A model generated the notes under the pieces. The model was not told the DNA's origin, ran no database searches, and saw only the letters and a program-made list of their open reading frames with translations. The translations under genes were made by a program, and so were the position numbers. DNA of 63,382 nucleotides from an uncultured Candidatus Actinomarina sp. (GTDB lineage: Bacteria > Actinomycetota > Acidimicrobiia > Actinomarinales > Actinomarinaceae): assembly GCA_902593475.1 (NCBI GenBank), contig CACJIM010000006.1, positions 1 to 63,382 of the forward strand, in the 5' to 3' direction. The number at the start of each line of letters is the position of its first letter. Within the stretch, counting starts at the first letter, position 1. This document shows positions 40,433-49,580 of the stretch, one piece after another.

Positions 40433-41314
40433 TTAGATACTACTCAAAGTAATGAATATATCTGCGACCATAGATAGAAAAATTACTGCAAGATATGTAT
40501 TTGAAAATACAAAATATGAAATTGCTTTAATTTGCTTTCTATAAAGCTGGTATGACTTATACATCAAATACAATCCAAAAATAAGTGACAGCATGAGATA
40601 TACCATTCCTAGTTGAAGAATTGGGGCAAGCAATACTGAAGTCAATACGGTTGCGCATGAATATATTCCAATAAATATTGATGTTCTTTTGTATGATTCT
40701 TGAGTTGGCAACATGGGAAAGTTTGCATCTTTATAATCATTTAACTTATCGATTGATAAAGCCCAAAAATGAGCTGGAGTCCAAAGAAAAACTAATAAGA
40801 ACAAAAGCCACGAACCAGTATCTAAATTTGTACCAGTAGCAGCCCACCCTATTAGAACTGGGGCTGCACCCGCAGCTCCTCCTATGACTATATTTTGATT
40901 TGTTCTTGGCTTTAAAACAAGGGTGTAAATAAATGAGTAAAAAATGTTCGCAGAAAGAGCAATGAATGCAGCAAGTTCTGTTGTTTGGGTGTACAAAACT
41001 AGAAAACCTACTAACCCTAGGGAAATCGAATAAACATAGGCACTTTTTTTATTAATCTCTCCAGTTACGAGCGGTCTGTTTGCTGTTCTCTCCATAAGTC
41101 TGTCCGTCTCGATTTCAAATATTTGGTTTAGAACATTTGCACTGACAGCTAGTAAGGTACCGCCTAGTAGTGTGAATAATATTAATTCGAGGGGTGGAAA
41201 ACCATATATTGATACAATCATTGACGGAACCGTTGTAATTAATAAAAGCTCAACAATTCTTAATTTTGAAAGCCTTATATATTTTGATATGTTTTTTTTG
41301 GTAACAGTTTCCAT
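40433..41314 (-). CDS. ctaB: Protoheme IX farnesyltransferase
   Basis: NVLNQIFEIETDRLMERTANRPLVTG; TPAHFWALSIDKLNDYKDANFPMLP. Confidence 0.95.
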   Translation of the reverse strand: METVTKKNISKYIRLSKLRIVELLLITTVPSMIVSIYGFPPLELILFTLLGGTLLAVSANVLNQIFEIETDRLMERTANRPLVTGEINKKSAYVYSISLGLVGFLVLYTQTTELAAFIALSANIFYSFIYTLVLKPRTNQNIVIGGAAGAAPVLIGWAATGTNLDTGSWLLFLLVFLWTPAHFWALSIDKLNDYKDANFPMLPTQESYKRTSIFIGIYSCATVLTSVLLAPILQLGMVYLMLSLIFGLYLMYKSYQLYRKQIKAISYFVFSNTYLAVIFLSMVADIFITLSSI

Positions 41315-41386
41315 AACGACATAGTACTTATGATTACACTATATATAGTTTCAACGCTATTCTTAATAATTGTTGATAATATAAAT

Positions 41387-42400
41387 ATGCTTGTGAAAAA
41401 CATTTTTAAGTTAAAAAATTTAAAATTTTCGGCCTTGATACTCTTATCTGCTTGTATCGAAAATGCCCCTTTAGACTCTTTAAGTCCTGAGGGCCCTTAT
41501 GCGAGATCAATAGATGAATTATTTTGGTTAACTTTTTGGATAGCTGTAGTCATATTTGTAATTGTACAAGGCGCTTTACTTCTCTCTGTTTTTGTTTTTA
41601 AAGAAAAACCAGACAGTCCTGAACCGAAACAGATACATGGAAATACTAAATTAGAAATTTTATGGACAGTCATTCCAGTAATAATTTTGGCAGTTATCGC
41701 AGTACCCACTGTTAGAACAATTTTTGATCTAGCAAACGAACCAGAAGACGCTCTAAAAATTGAGGTAATTGGTCACCAATGGTGGTTCGAATACAAATAC
41801 CCGGATTATGATATAACTACTGCAAACGTGTTAGTCATTCCAGCTGACAAACCAATAAGGCTTGAAATGTGGTCTAATGATGTACTCCACAATTACTGGG
41901 TTCCTAAATTAAATGGAAAAAGATATCTTGTTCCAGGACAAACTACATATTTAAATTTACACGCTGATTCACCAAATGAGTTCTGGGCACAGTGTGGTGA
42001 ATACTGTGGTTTAAGCCACTCTAAAATGCGTGGTCGTGTGCTTGCGCTTTCAGAATCTGATTTTGATACATGGGTAAAAAATCAACAGCAAAATGCTAAT
42101 AAACTCGAAGGAAATTCATTAGCTGCTGAAGGTCAACAGGTTTACCTAAATGCTGGATGTACACAGTGTCATGTTATTGATGGTGTTTGGGATGTACAGG
42201 GTGACAGAATAGCTCCGAATTTAACTCACTTTGCTAATAGAAATGTTTTTGCTGGAGCAGCACTTTACAACAATGAAGAAAATCTTAGCAAATGGCTTGC
42301 AAATCCTGCTGAAATAAAACCGGGTACATTTATGCCTAACCTAGAATTGACTGAAGAAGAAATAAATGCTTTAATTGCGTATTTAGGAACACTTAAATGA
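41387..42400 (+). CDS. ctaC: Cytochrome c oxidase subunit II with fused cytochrome c domain; predicted lipoprotein
   Basis: Lipobox LLSACIEN; HQWWFEYKYPDYD; WAQCGEYCGLSHSKMRG (CuA); CTQCH heme c site. Track starts at 41330; the ATG at 41387 fits a signal peptide better. Confidence 0.9.
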   Translation: MLVKNIFKLKNLKFSALILLSACIENAPLDSLSPEGPYARSIDELFWLTFWIAVVIFVIVQGALLLSVFVFKEKPDSPEPKQIHGNTKLEILWTVIPVIILAVIAVPTVRTIFDLANEPEDALKIEVIGHQWWFEYKYPDYDITTANVLVIPADKPIRLEMWSNDVLHNYWVPKLNGKRYLVPGQTTYLNLHADSPNEFWAQCGEYCGLSHSKMRGRVLALSESDFDTWVKNQQQNANKLEGNSLAAEGQQVYLNAGCTQCHVIDGVWDVQGDRIAPNLTHFANRNVFAGAALYNNEENLSKWLANPAEIKPGTFMPNLELTEEEINALIAYLGTLK

Positions 42401-44355
42401 CAAAAATAATAGAACCGAGTAAACAAAGTAGTATTTTCAGAAGGCCTTCTTCTGAAACTGGTATATGGAGTTGGATAACTACTGTAGATCATAAAAGAAT
42501 TGGAATAATGTATGGTTATGCAGCGTTTTTCTTTCTTTTGATTGGTGGACTTGAAGCACTCATTCTTAGGATTCAGCTTTCACAACCAGATAACAATTTC
42601 TTAACAGCGGCAGAGTACAATGCAATGTTTACAATGCACGGAACCACGATGATTTTCTTGGCCATTATGCCAATTAGTGCTGCCTTCTTTAATTATCTTC
42701 TTCCGCTACAAATTGGAGCGCGTGATGTTGCTTTTCCAAGGCTAAATGCTCTCTCTTTCTGGATATTTATTTTCGGAGGAGCATTTTTATATTCTACATT
42801 TATATTTGGTACTGCAGGAGCACCAGAGGGCGGATACTTAGCTGAGGAAGTTGGTTGGTTAGGCTCAGCGCCCAACGGGGGTTGGTTTGGGTATCAACCA
42901 AATGCAGGTATGAAATACTCCCCAGGGACTGCCATGGATTATTGGGCTATAGGACTACAGATACTTGGAATAGCTTCTTTAATTTCTGCATTCAATTTTA
43001 TTACAACCATTATCAACATGAGAACTGAAGGCATGCGGTTCATGAGAATGCCAGTATTTACTTGGATGACTTTTGCTGTCTCTTTTTTGCTTGCATTTTC
43101 TTTACCAATAATTGCAATAGCACTCTTTTATGTAACATTTGATAGAAAATTTGGAACTACGTTTTTCTTAACAGAAGGCGGAGGTGATCCAATTTTATGG
43201 CAGCATCTTTTCTGGCTATTTGGACATCCAGAAGTTTATATTTTAATCCTGCCAGCATTTGGAATTGTCTCGGAAGTTCTTCCAACTTTTTCAAGAAAGC
43301 CACTTTTTGGTTATGCTGCGATAGTTTTTGCAGGATTTGGAATTGCGTTTATAGGCTTTGGAGTGTGGGCTCACCACATGTTTGCTTCTGCAATTAGCCC
43401 AGTTGCTCAAGCTGGTTTTGGTTTATCAACAATGGTTATTGCTGTCCCAACAGGTGTAAAAATATTTAATTGGCTTGGCACAATATGGGGAGGAAAGCTA
43501 AAGCTGAATACCCCAATGCTGTTTTCTTTAGGTTTTATAGGTATGTTTGTAATTGGTGGATTGAGTGGTGTAACTCACTCAATAGTTCCAGCTGATACAC
43601 AGCAAACAGATACCTACTATGTTGTAGCTCACTTTCACTACGTTTTATTTGGTGGGGCTTTGTTTGGAATTTTTTCTGGACTTTATTATTGGTTTCCAAA
43701 AGTTTGGGGCAAAATGTATAACGAGTCGCTTGGAAAGATACACTTTTGGCTAATGATGATTGGTTTTAATCTTACTTTTGGACCAATGCATTGGCTGGGG
43801 CTTCAAGGTCAGGTAAGACGTACCTGGGTATATGCAGAAGAAACAAACTTACAATTCTGGAATATTGTTGTAACAGTTGGGGCTTTTATTATCGCTTTGT
43901 CAATTATTGTTTTCATGATCAATTGGATTTTCTCAAAGAGAAATGGAGAAAAAGCTCCATTTGATCCTTGGGATGCAAGGACGCTAGAGTGGGCCATTCC
44001 ATCACCTACACCTGTTTGGAATTTTTCAACAGCACCTATTGTTAAATCACTTGATGACTTTTGGCACACTAAATATTCTGAAGATGAAGAAGGGAGAGCA
44101 GTTAGACGTGAAGAAGCTGATCAGATACTTCTTGAATTAGAAGAAGATGGCCTAAACCCTAGTGAACATATCGCTTTACCTAATCCTTCATATTTCCCAA
44201 TTGTCCTGGCATCTGGTCTGCCATTTTTAGGGTATGCAGTTATTTATAAATCTATTCCATTAGCTTTAATTGGCACCGTGTTGTTGCTCATAGGAGGATT
44301 TGGTTGGGGAACAGAACCTCTTGAAGAAGAAATCCATATAGACTCAGATGAGTAG
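42397..44355 (+). CDS. ctaD: Cytochrome c oxidase subunit I
   Basis: WITTVDHKRIGIMY, LFWLFGHPEVYILILPAFGIVSE, WAHHMF, VVAHFHYVLFGG. Confidence 0.97.
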   Translation: MTKIIEPSKQSSIFRRPSSETGIWSWITTVDHKRIGIMYGYAAFFFLLIGGLEALILRIQLSQPDNNFLTAAEYNAMFTMHGTTMIFLAIMPISAAFFNYLLPLQIGARDVAFPRLNALSFWIFIFGGAFLYSTFIFGTAGAPEGGYLAEEVGWLGSAPNGGWFGYQPNAGMKYSPGTAMDYWAIGLQILGIASLISAFNFITTIINMRTEGMRFMRMPVFTWMTFAVSFLLAFSLPIIAIALFYVTFDRKFGTTFFLTEGGGDPILWQHLFWLFGHPEVYILILPAFGIVSEVLPTFSRKPLFGYAAIVFAGFGIAFIGFGVWAHHMFASAISPVAQAGFGLSTMVIAVPTGVKIFNWLGTIWGGKLKLNTPMLFSLGFIGMFVIGGLSGVTHSIVPADTQQTDTYYVVAHFHYVLFGGALFGIFSGLYYWFPKVWGKMYNESLGKIHFWLMMIGFNLTFGPMHWLGLQGQVRRTWVYAEETNLQFWNIVVTVGAFIIALSIIVFMINWIFSKRNGEKAPFDPWDARTLEWAIPSPTPVWNFSTAPIVKSLDDFWHTKYSEDEEGRAVRREEADQILLELEEDGLNPSEHIALPNPSYFPIVLASGLPFLGYAVIYKSIPLALIGTVLLLIGGFGWGTEPLEEEIHIDSDE

Positions 44356-44932
44356 CTCTCACTCCTATCCACATGAACCCACAGGTGTAGAAACCAGAAA
44401 ACTTGGTATGTGGGTATTTTTATCTACTGAAATATTATTTTTTGGCACATTGATTACCACCTTTATGATATTTAAAGGAAGTGACTTTCCTGGAATGAAA
44501 TTAACAGATGTTTATGATATTCCATTTACATCCATTAGCTCTTTTATTTTGTTAATGAGTTCATTAACTATGGTGTTGGCCCACAATGCATTAGAAGCAA
44601 ATGATCAAGAAAAAACAAGAGTATGGCTTTTAGCAACAGCAATGTTAGGCGCAGTATTTTTAGCAGGACAAATATACGAATTTACAGAGTTTTATCATAA
44701 AGGTTTTGAGCTTACAACAAATATCTTTAGTTCATCCTTTTACGTATTAACTGGCTTTCATGGATTGCATGTTTTTATCGGTGTAGTCTTACTTTTAGCA
44801 TTGTGGGGAATCGGTCAAAGACAAAAAGGGTTAACACTTGAAGGTGGAATGAATCTTGAATTCGTTGCGCTTTATTGGCACTTTGTTGACATTGTCTGGA
44901 TAGTATTGTTTACAGTAGTTTATTTAATTTGA
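44348..44932 (+). CDS. ctaE: Cytochrome c oxidase subunit III
   Basis: RKLGMWVFLSTEILFFG; LTGFHGLHVFIG; YWHFVDIVWIVLF. Confidence 0.96.
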   Translation: MSSSHSYPHEPTGVETRKLGMWVFLSTEILFFGTLITTFMIFKGSDFPGMKLTDVYDIPFTSISSFILLMSSLTMVLAHNALEANDQEKTRVWLLATAMLGAVFLAGQIYEFTEFYHKGFELTTNIFSSSFYVLTGFHGLHVFIGVVLLLALWGIGQRQKGLTLEGGMNLEFVALYWHFVDIVWIVLFTVVYLI

Positions 44933-44933
44933 T

Positions 44934-45233
44934 ATGTCCGATAATCACATAGAACACCCAACTCCAAAAAAATATGTTCAAATAGCAATCGTACTTGGTA
45001 TTTTAACTGCAATTGAAATAGCTCTTTATTACACAGAAGACATTGTTGGTGTTTTCACTGATCCACTTTTGATATTTTTAGCAGTAGGAAAATTCATAAT
45101 TGTAGTTGGTTGGTTTATGCATCTGCGTTATGAAAATAAGACAATTAACAGGTTCTTTGTTGGTGGTATGATCTTAGCTTTGATACTTTTTACTATCGTC
45201 ATGGTCGAAAGAGCTTCAGCGAATTATTTTTAG
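44934..45233 (+). CDS. Cytochrome c oxidase subunit IV-like
   Basis: Three-TM small protein after subunit III; KFIIVVGWFMHLRYE. Confidence 0.85.
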   Translation: MSDNHIEHPTPKKYVQIAIVLGILTAIEIALYYTEDIVGVFTDPLLIFLAVGKFIIVVGWFMHLRYENKTINRFFVGGMILALILFTIVMVERASANYF

Positions 45234-45240
45234 GATTTAA

Positions 45241-46020
45241 ATGCAGAACTTACCTTGGCATCCTCACTATGACGTATGGGCTTTGATTGTGACTCTTGTA
45301 GTATTTTTTGAATTTACTACTAAAAAAGAGTATCTAAAAAAACCTAAAAGAAAAACATGGTATTCGGGCCTGATAGCACTCTGGATATTCACTGATTATC
45401 CAATACATGATATTGGTGAAAAATACTTATTTTCTGTTCATTCTGTAGAACATCTTGTTTTGGCTTTAGTTTCCCCTCCTCTTTTATTGATGGGTATGCA
45501 TAGGGATATGAAAGAACTTATTTCAGTTAAACCATTTATTAAAACTTTAAAAATAACGTCTAAACCTGTAGTTGCTTTTTTTATGTTTAATTTTGTAATG
45601 GTAGGGATGCATTGGTCCTCTGTTGTTAATCTAATGGTAACAAACACTATTGCACATTTTTTTATACACTCGATAATGCTTTTGGTCTCCTTAAACATGT
45701 GGGTACCGGTAATAGGATTCAATGATGAAATTAGGCCAATAAATTCTGCTGCAAAAATAGGGTATTTATTTTTACAATCATTACTGCCAACAATACCAGC
45801 AAGTTTTCTAGCTTTTGGTACAGAGCCACTTTATTCAGCATACGTCATGAGTGATAACATATTTAGCATTTCAGTAATTAATGACCAAACATTGGCAGGT
45901 TTGATATTAAAACTTGGTGGAGGAATTATTTTGTGGATTTCAATCCTTGTTATTTGGATGAGATGGTACCAAGATGAAAAAACGTTTGATGATGTAGTTA
46001 GAAACAACTCAAATGACTAG
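45241..46020 (+). CDS. ctaG: Cytochrome c oxidase assembly factor CtaG (caa3 type)
   Basis: Polytopic; HSVEHLVLALVSPPLLLMGMHRD; position after the cox genes. Confidence 0.82.
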   Translation: MQNLPWHPHYDVWALIVTLVVFFEFTTKKEYLKKPKRKTWYSGLIALWIFTDYPIHDIGEKYLFSVHSVEHLVLALVSPPLLLMGMHRDMKELISVKPFIKTLKITSKPVVAFFMFNFVMVGMHWSSVVNLMVTNTIAHFFIHSIMLLVSLNMWVPVIGFNDEIRPINSAAKIGYLFLQSLLPTIPASFLAFGTEPLYSAYVMSDNIFSISVINDQTLAGLILKLGGGIILWISILVIWMRWYQDEKTFDDVVRNNSND

Positions 46021-46038
46021 AATTATATAGATTTTATT

Positions 46039-47154
46039 ATGGATGAAAAACTCGTAGAACAAGTTAGCTCAAGCAGTGGTATTCCTCAAATGTTGGTATC
46101 ACGGTCTGCACAAGCAAGGGCTGAAGCATCAGGAGTTTCTGTAAATGATGTTCTAAACAGTTGGACTGGTGGTGAAGCGATCCAAGCAGCGCCCGCTAAT
46201 GAAACTGTATCAGAATCACAGGTAGTATTAGAAGACACTCCTGCTCCAGTAGAAGAACCCGTAGATGAACCCGTTGAAATAGAAGAACCTGAAAATCTTG
46301 TTGAACAAATTCAAACAGCAGTTTTGATAAAAGAAGACTTACCTCCTCCTGTAAGTATTAGTCAGAAATTATTAAGATCTTTAAAATTTGGATTAGGCTT
46401 TGGAGTTATAGCTGGATTTGTACAGGGGCTTCTTTCAAGCTCTTATCTCTACGATGGACTAATACTCGAAGCTGAAACACAGAAGTTAATAGCAGAATAC
46501 GATGCTGTGTCTTTTGTTATAATCATCTCACTATCTACTAGCTTTCTTGGAATACTTAATTCATTGAATGTTAAAAAGTTTTTGGATTCAAATTTTGATG
46601 GTTTTGGCATACTTACTTCTGATAGAGAATCTGTATTTACTGGTGGGGGGCTAGGTTTAGTCTTAGGTTCCACAACAGCATTTTTTATAATTAATAGCGT
46701 TGGGCAGACAATAGAACCTGTACTTCCTGATGATCCGGTAATAAATTTAATTAGAGTTGGTAGCGCTTTTTGGAGGGTTGTAATCTTATCAACTTTTGTA
46801 CAAGCTGCGATCTCTACCTTGACAATGCTACTTGGTGTTCCTAAAGGGCTTGAAGATTTTGAGGATTCTGAAGCTCAAAAAATACGCCAGAGAATTGTTG
46901 GCTCAATTGTAATTCCATTGGGATCAATAGTTGTTGGTGGTCTAATTGCGGTTGCTATTGCGCAAGTATTTTTAAACTTTCATGAATATGCTCCACTATT
47001 TGCATTAATTATTTCTGCAGCGATTTTACTTTTTGCAAGTGTAATGAGTGCGGCTCCAAAGATAAAAATTACAAGAAGTGAAGTTCTAATTGCGTCTGCT
47101 GGAGTGTTGACTCTTATTGTTATAATTGCTAGTGTGGCTGCAAGCCAACACTAA
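46039..47154 (+). CDS. Uncharacterised membrane protein with an N-terminal helical motif and acidic Pro/Glu linker
   Basis: IPQMLVSRSAQARAEASGVSVNDVLNSW then PAPVEEPVDEPVEIEEPENL then several TM segments. Confidence 0.6.
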   Translation: MDEKLVEQVSSSSGIPQMLVSRSAQARAEASGVSVNDVLNSWTGGEAIQAAPANETVSESQVVLEDTPAPVEEPVDEPVEIEEPENLVEQIQTAVLIKEDLPPPVSISQKLLRSLKFGLGFGVIAGFVQGLLSSSYLYDGLILEAETQKLIAEYDAVSFVIIISLSTSFLGILNSLNVKKFLDSNFDGFGILTSDRESVFTGGGLGLVLGSTTAFFIINSVGQTIEPVLPDDPVINLIRVGSAFWRVVILSTFVQAAISTLTMLLGVPKGLEDFEDSEAQKIRQRIVGSIVIPLGSIVVGGLIAVAIAQVFLNFHEYAPLFALIISAAILLFASVMSAAPKIKITRSEVLIASAGVLTLIVIIASVAASQH

Positions 47155-47158
47155 ATTT

Positions 47159-48418
47159 ATGAATCAAACTTTTAACCAAACTGAAACCGTAGAAAAGTAC
47201 TTATCATCTAAGAGATGGTCTGATATAAAAAGAGATTACTCTGTGGATGATATTTGTTCTTTGAGACCTTCTTTTAAAGTAGAGCACTCTTTATCTGAAA
47301 TTGGGTCTGAACTACTTTTGGATCTTCTTTCTAGAAAAGACTCCTGGGTTTCTGGATTGGGAGCAGCAACAGCACAACAAGCTCTTCAAATGTTTCATCT
47401 TGATTATGAAATAATTTACGTAAGTGGTTGGCAAGTAGCAGCAGAGAGCAACATTGGAGTTAATACTTACCCAGACCTATCACTTTATCCATCAAACAGT
47501 ACTCCAAATTTTGTGAAAAAAATTAATAACACTCTTCTGAGAAGGATGGCAGAACTGGATAAGAAAAAGTTACCTCCAATTATTGCTGATGGGGAGTCTG
47601 GTTTTGGTGGAATTTATAATGTATACGAACTTACAAATCAATTTATAGATTCTGGAGTATCTGGAATTCATTTTGAAGACCAACTTGCTTCTGAAAAAAA
47701 ATGTGGACATGTTGGTGGGAAAGTTGTAATCCCTACACATGAATATATTAAAAAACTTAATTCTGCAAGGTTATCATCTGATGTTTCAGGAGTTCCAATA
47801 ATCATTATTGCTAGAACAGATGCAATGAACGCAAAGCTAATGACATCAGATTTTGATGATAGAGACAGTAAATATCTCAGTAAAAATAGAACTTCTGATG
47901 GGTACTTCTTAATTGAAAACAACCATGAGATGGCGATAACAAAATCACTTAACTACGCTGATTACGCAGATGTAGTATGGTGCGAAACTAACACTCCAGA
48001 TTTAGGCTTTGCAAAAGAATTCGCTGATGAAATAAGAAAATCTCATCCAAATAAAATTCTTGCATATAATTGCTCTCCATCATTTAATTGGTTAGATAAA
48101 TTTACTAAAAAAGAAATTGAAAACTTCCAAAGTGAACTTAGTTCATATGGATATAAATTACAATTTGTCTCTCTTGCCGGTTTTCATTCATTAGCAAGTT
48201 CAATGTATGACTTAGCATCAAAATACAAAGGTGGAAATATGAGTGCAATCTTAGAACTTCAACAGTTTGAAAAAGATTTGTCAAAAGATGGTTACACAGG
48301 AATCAAGCATCAACAAGAAGTTGGTGGGAATTACTATGAAAAAATTGGTGAAGCCTTACTTGGAGATGAATCAGAACTACTTTCAAAAAAAGACTCTACA
48401 GAGAATACACAATTTTAA
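47159..48418 (+). CDS. aceA: Isocitrate lyase
   Basis: YVSGWQVAAESN, ADGESGFGG, EKKCGHVGGKVVIPTHEYIKKLNSAR, IARTDAMNAKL. Confidence 0.93.
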   Translation: MNQTFNQTETVEKYLSSKRWSDIKRDYSVDDICSLRPSFKVEHSLSEIGSELLLDLLSRKDSWVSGLGAATAQQALQMFHLDYEIIYVSGWQVAAESNIGVNTYPDLSLYPSNSTPNFVKKINNTLLRRMAELDKKKLPPIIADGESGFGGIYNVYELTNQFIDSGVSGIHFEDQLASEKKCGHVGGKVVIPTHEYIKKLNSARLSSDVSGVPIIIIARTDAMNAKLMTSDFDDRDSKYLSKNRTSDGYFLIENNHEMAITKSLNYADYADVVWCETNTPDLGFAKEFADEIRKSHPNKILAYNCSPSFNWLDKFTKKEIENFQSELSSYGYKLQFVSLAGFHSLASSMYDLASKYKGGNMSAILELQQFEKDLSKDGYTGIKHQQEVGGNYYEKIGEALLGDESELLSKKDSTENTQF

Positions 48419-48430
48419 TAGAATATAAAA

Positions 48431-49279
48431 ATGACATATTTTAAAAACAAAACAGTAATTATGAGCGGAGGCTCACGTGGAGTAGGTCTTGAAATAGCAA
48501 AGGCACTTGGAAAAGATGGGGCAAATATTGCAATTTTAGCAAAAACAACAGAACCTCATCCGACTCTTCCAGGAACAATTTTCACCGCAGCAGAAGAGAT
48601 TGAGCAAGTTGGAGGTAATGCGCTGCCAATAGTTTGTGATATTAGGTTCGAAGAGCAAGTAGAGGCTGCTGTAGAAGAAACTGCAAGCAAGTTTGGTGGC
48701 ATTGATATTTGTATCAATAATGCAAGTGCTATACACCTGACTGACACTGTCAATACCCCAATGAAAAGATACGACTTGATGCACAATATTAATGTACGCG
48801 GAACTTTTATGTTAAGTCAAAAATGCATACCCCATCTTAAAAATGGAGATAATCCACATATTTTGACACTATCTCCGCCTTTAGATATAGATCGTAAGTG
48901 GTTTGGTATGACTCTTGCTTACACTACCGCAAAATATGGAATGTCTTTAGTGGCACATGGTCTAGCTGAAGAACTTGGAAAACATAATGTTGCATCCAAT
49001 TGCCTTTGGCCAAGAACCTCACTTGACACAGCAGCTGTAAGAAACGTTATCGGTGCTGAGTTAATAAAGGGGTCAAGAAAACCTTCTATTTATGCAGATG
49101 CTGCTTATGCAGTATTGAAAAGAGACTCCTCTACTTGTACAGGTAATTTCTTTTTAGATCAAGATGTTCTTGAAGAAGAAGGTGTTTCTGATTTTGATCA
49201 ATATGCAATCGATCCAGAGGCAACTTTGGTATCTGATTTTTTTGTTGATGATAATCCTGAAGGTTGGATACAAGCTTAA
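48431..49279 (+). CDS. SDR-family oxidoreductase (HSDL2-like)
   Basis: TVIMSGGSRGVGLEIAKALGKDGANIAILAKTTEPHPTLPGTI; YTTAKYGMS. Confidence 0.88.
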   Translation: MTYFKNKTVIMSGGSRGVGLEIAKALGKDGANIAILAKTTEPHPTLPGTIFTAAEEIEQVGGNALPIVCDIRFEEQVEAAVEETASKFGGIDICINNASAIHLTDTVNTPMKRYDLMHNINVRGTFMLSQKCIPHLKNGDNPHILTLSPPLDIDRKWFGMTLAYTTAKYGMSLVAHGLAEELGKHNVASNCLWPRTSLDTAAVRNVIGAELIKGSRKPSIYADAAYAVLKRDSSTCTGNFFLDQDVLEEEGVSDFDQYAIDPEATLVSDFFVDDNPEGWIQA

Positions 49280-49506
49280 TTTCCTAAGAAATCAATAACA
49301 CTTTCCCAACCCTTAGACACGCCTTTATAAAATTCTGTATATTGACAATTTGTACAGGTAATCGCTAGAAATTTACGATTTTGGATATTCATAAAACGTG
49401 ACCAAGTTTTTCCAGTCATAGTAACGGTGTCTTCTGTAAAGCTAGTAGATTCACATTTAGGACACGTCCATACTTTTTTTTGTGCTGGATATCTTTCTTG
49501 TTCCAT
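49276..49506 (-). CDS. Zn-ribbon protein (DUF2082-like, predicted nucleic-acid binding)
   Basis: WTCPKCES...ITCTNCQYTEFYK, two CxxC knuckles. Confidence 0.7.
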   Translation of the reverse strand: MEQERYPAQKKVWTCPKCESTSFTEDTVTMTGKTWSRFMNIQNRKFLAITCTNCQYTEFYKGVSKGWESVIDFLGN

Positions 49507-49580
49507 ATTTCTAATAATAATGAATGAATCTTATATTTCTTTTAAATGGACTGGTAAATATTACAAGGGTAAAATTTAGT

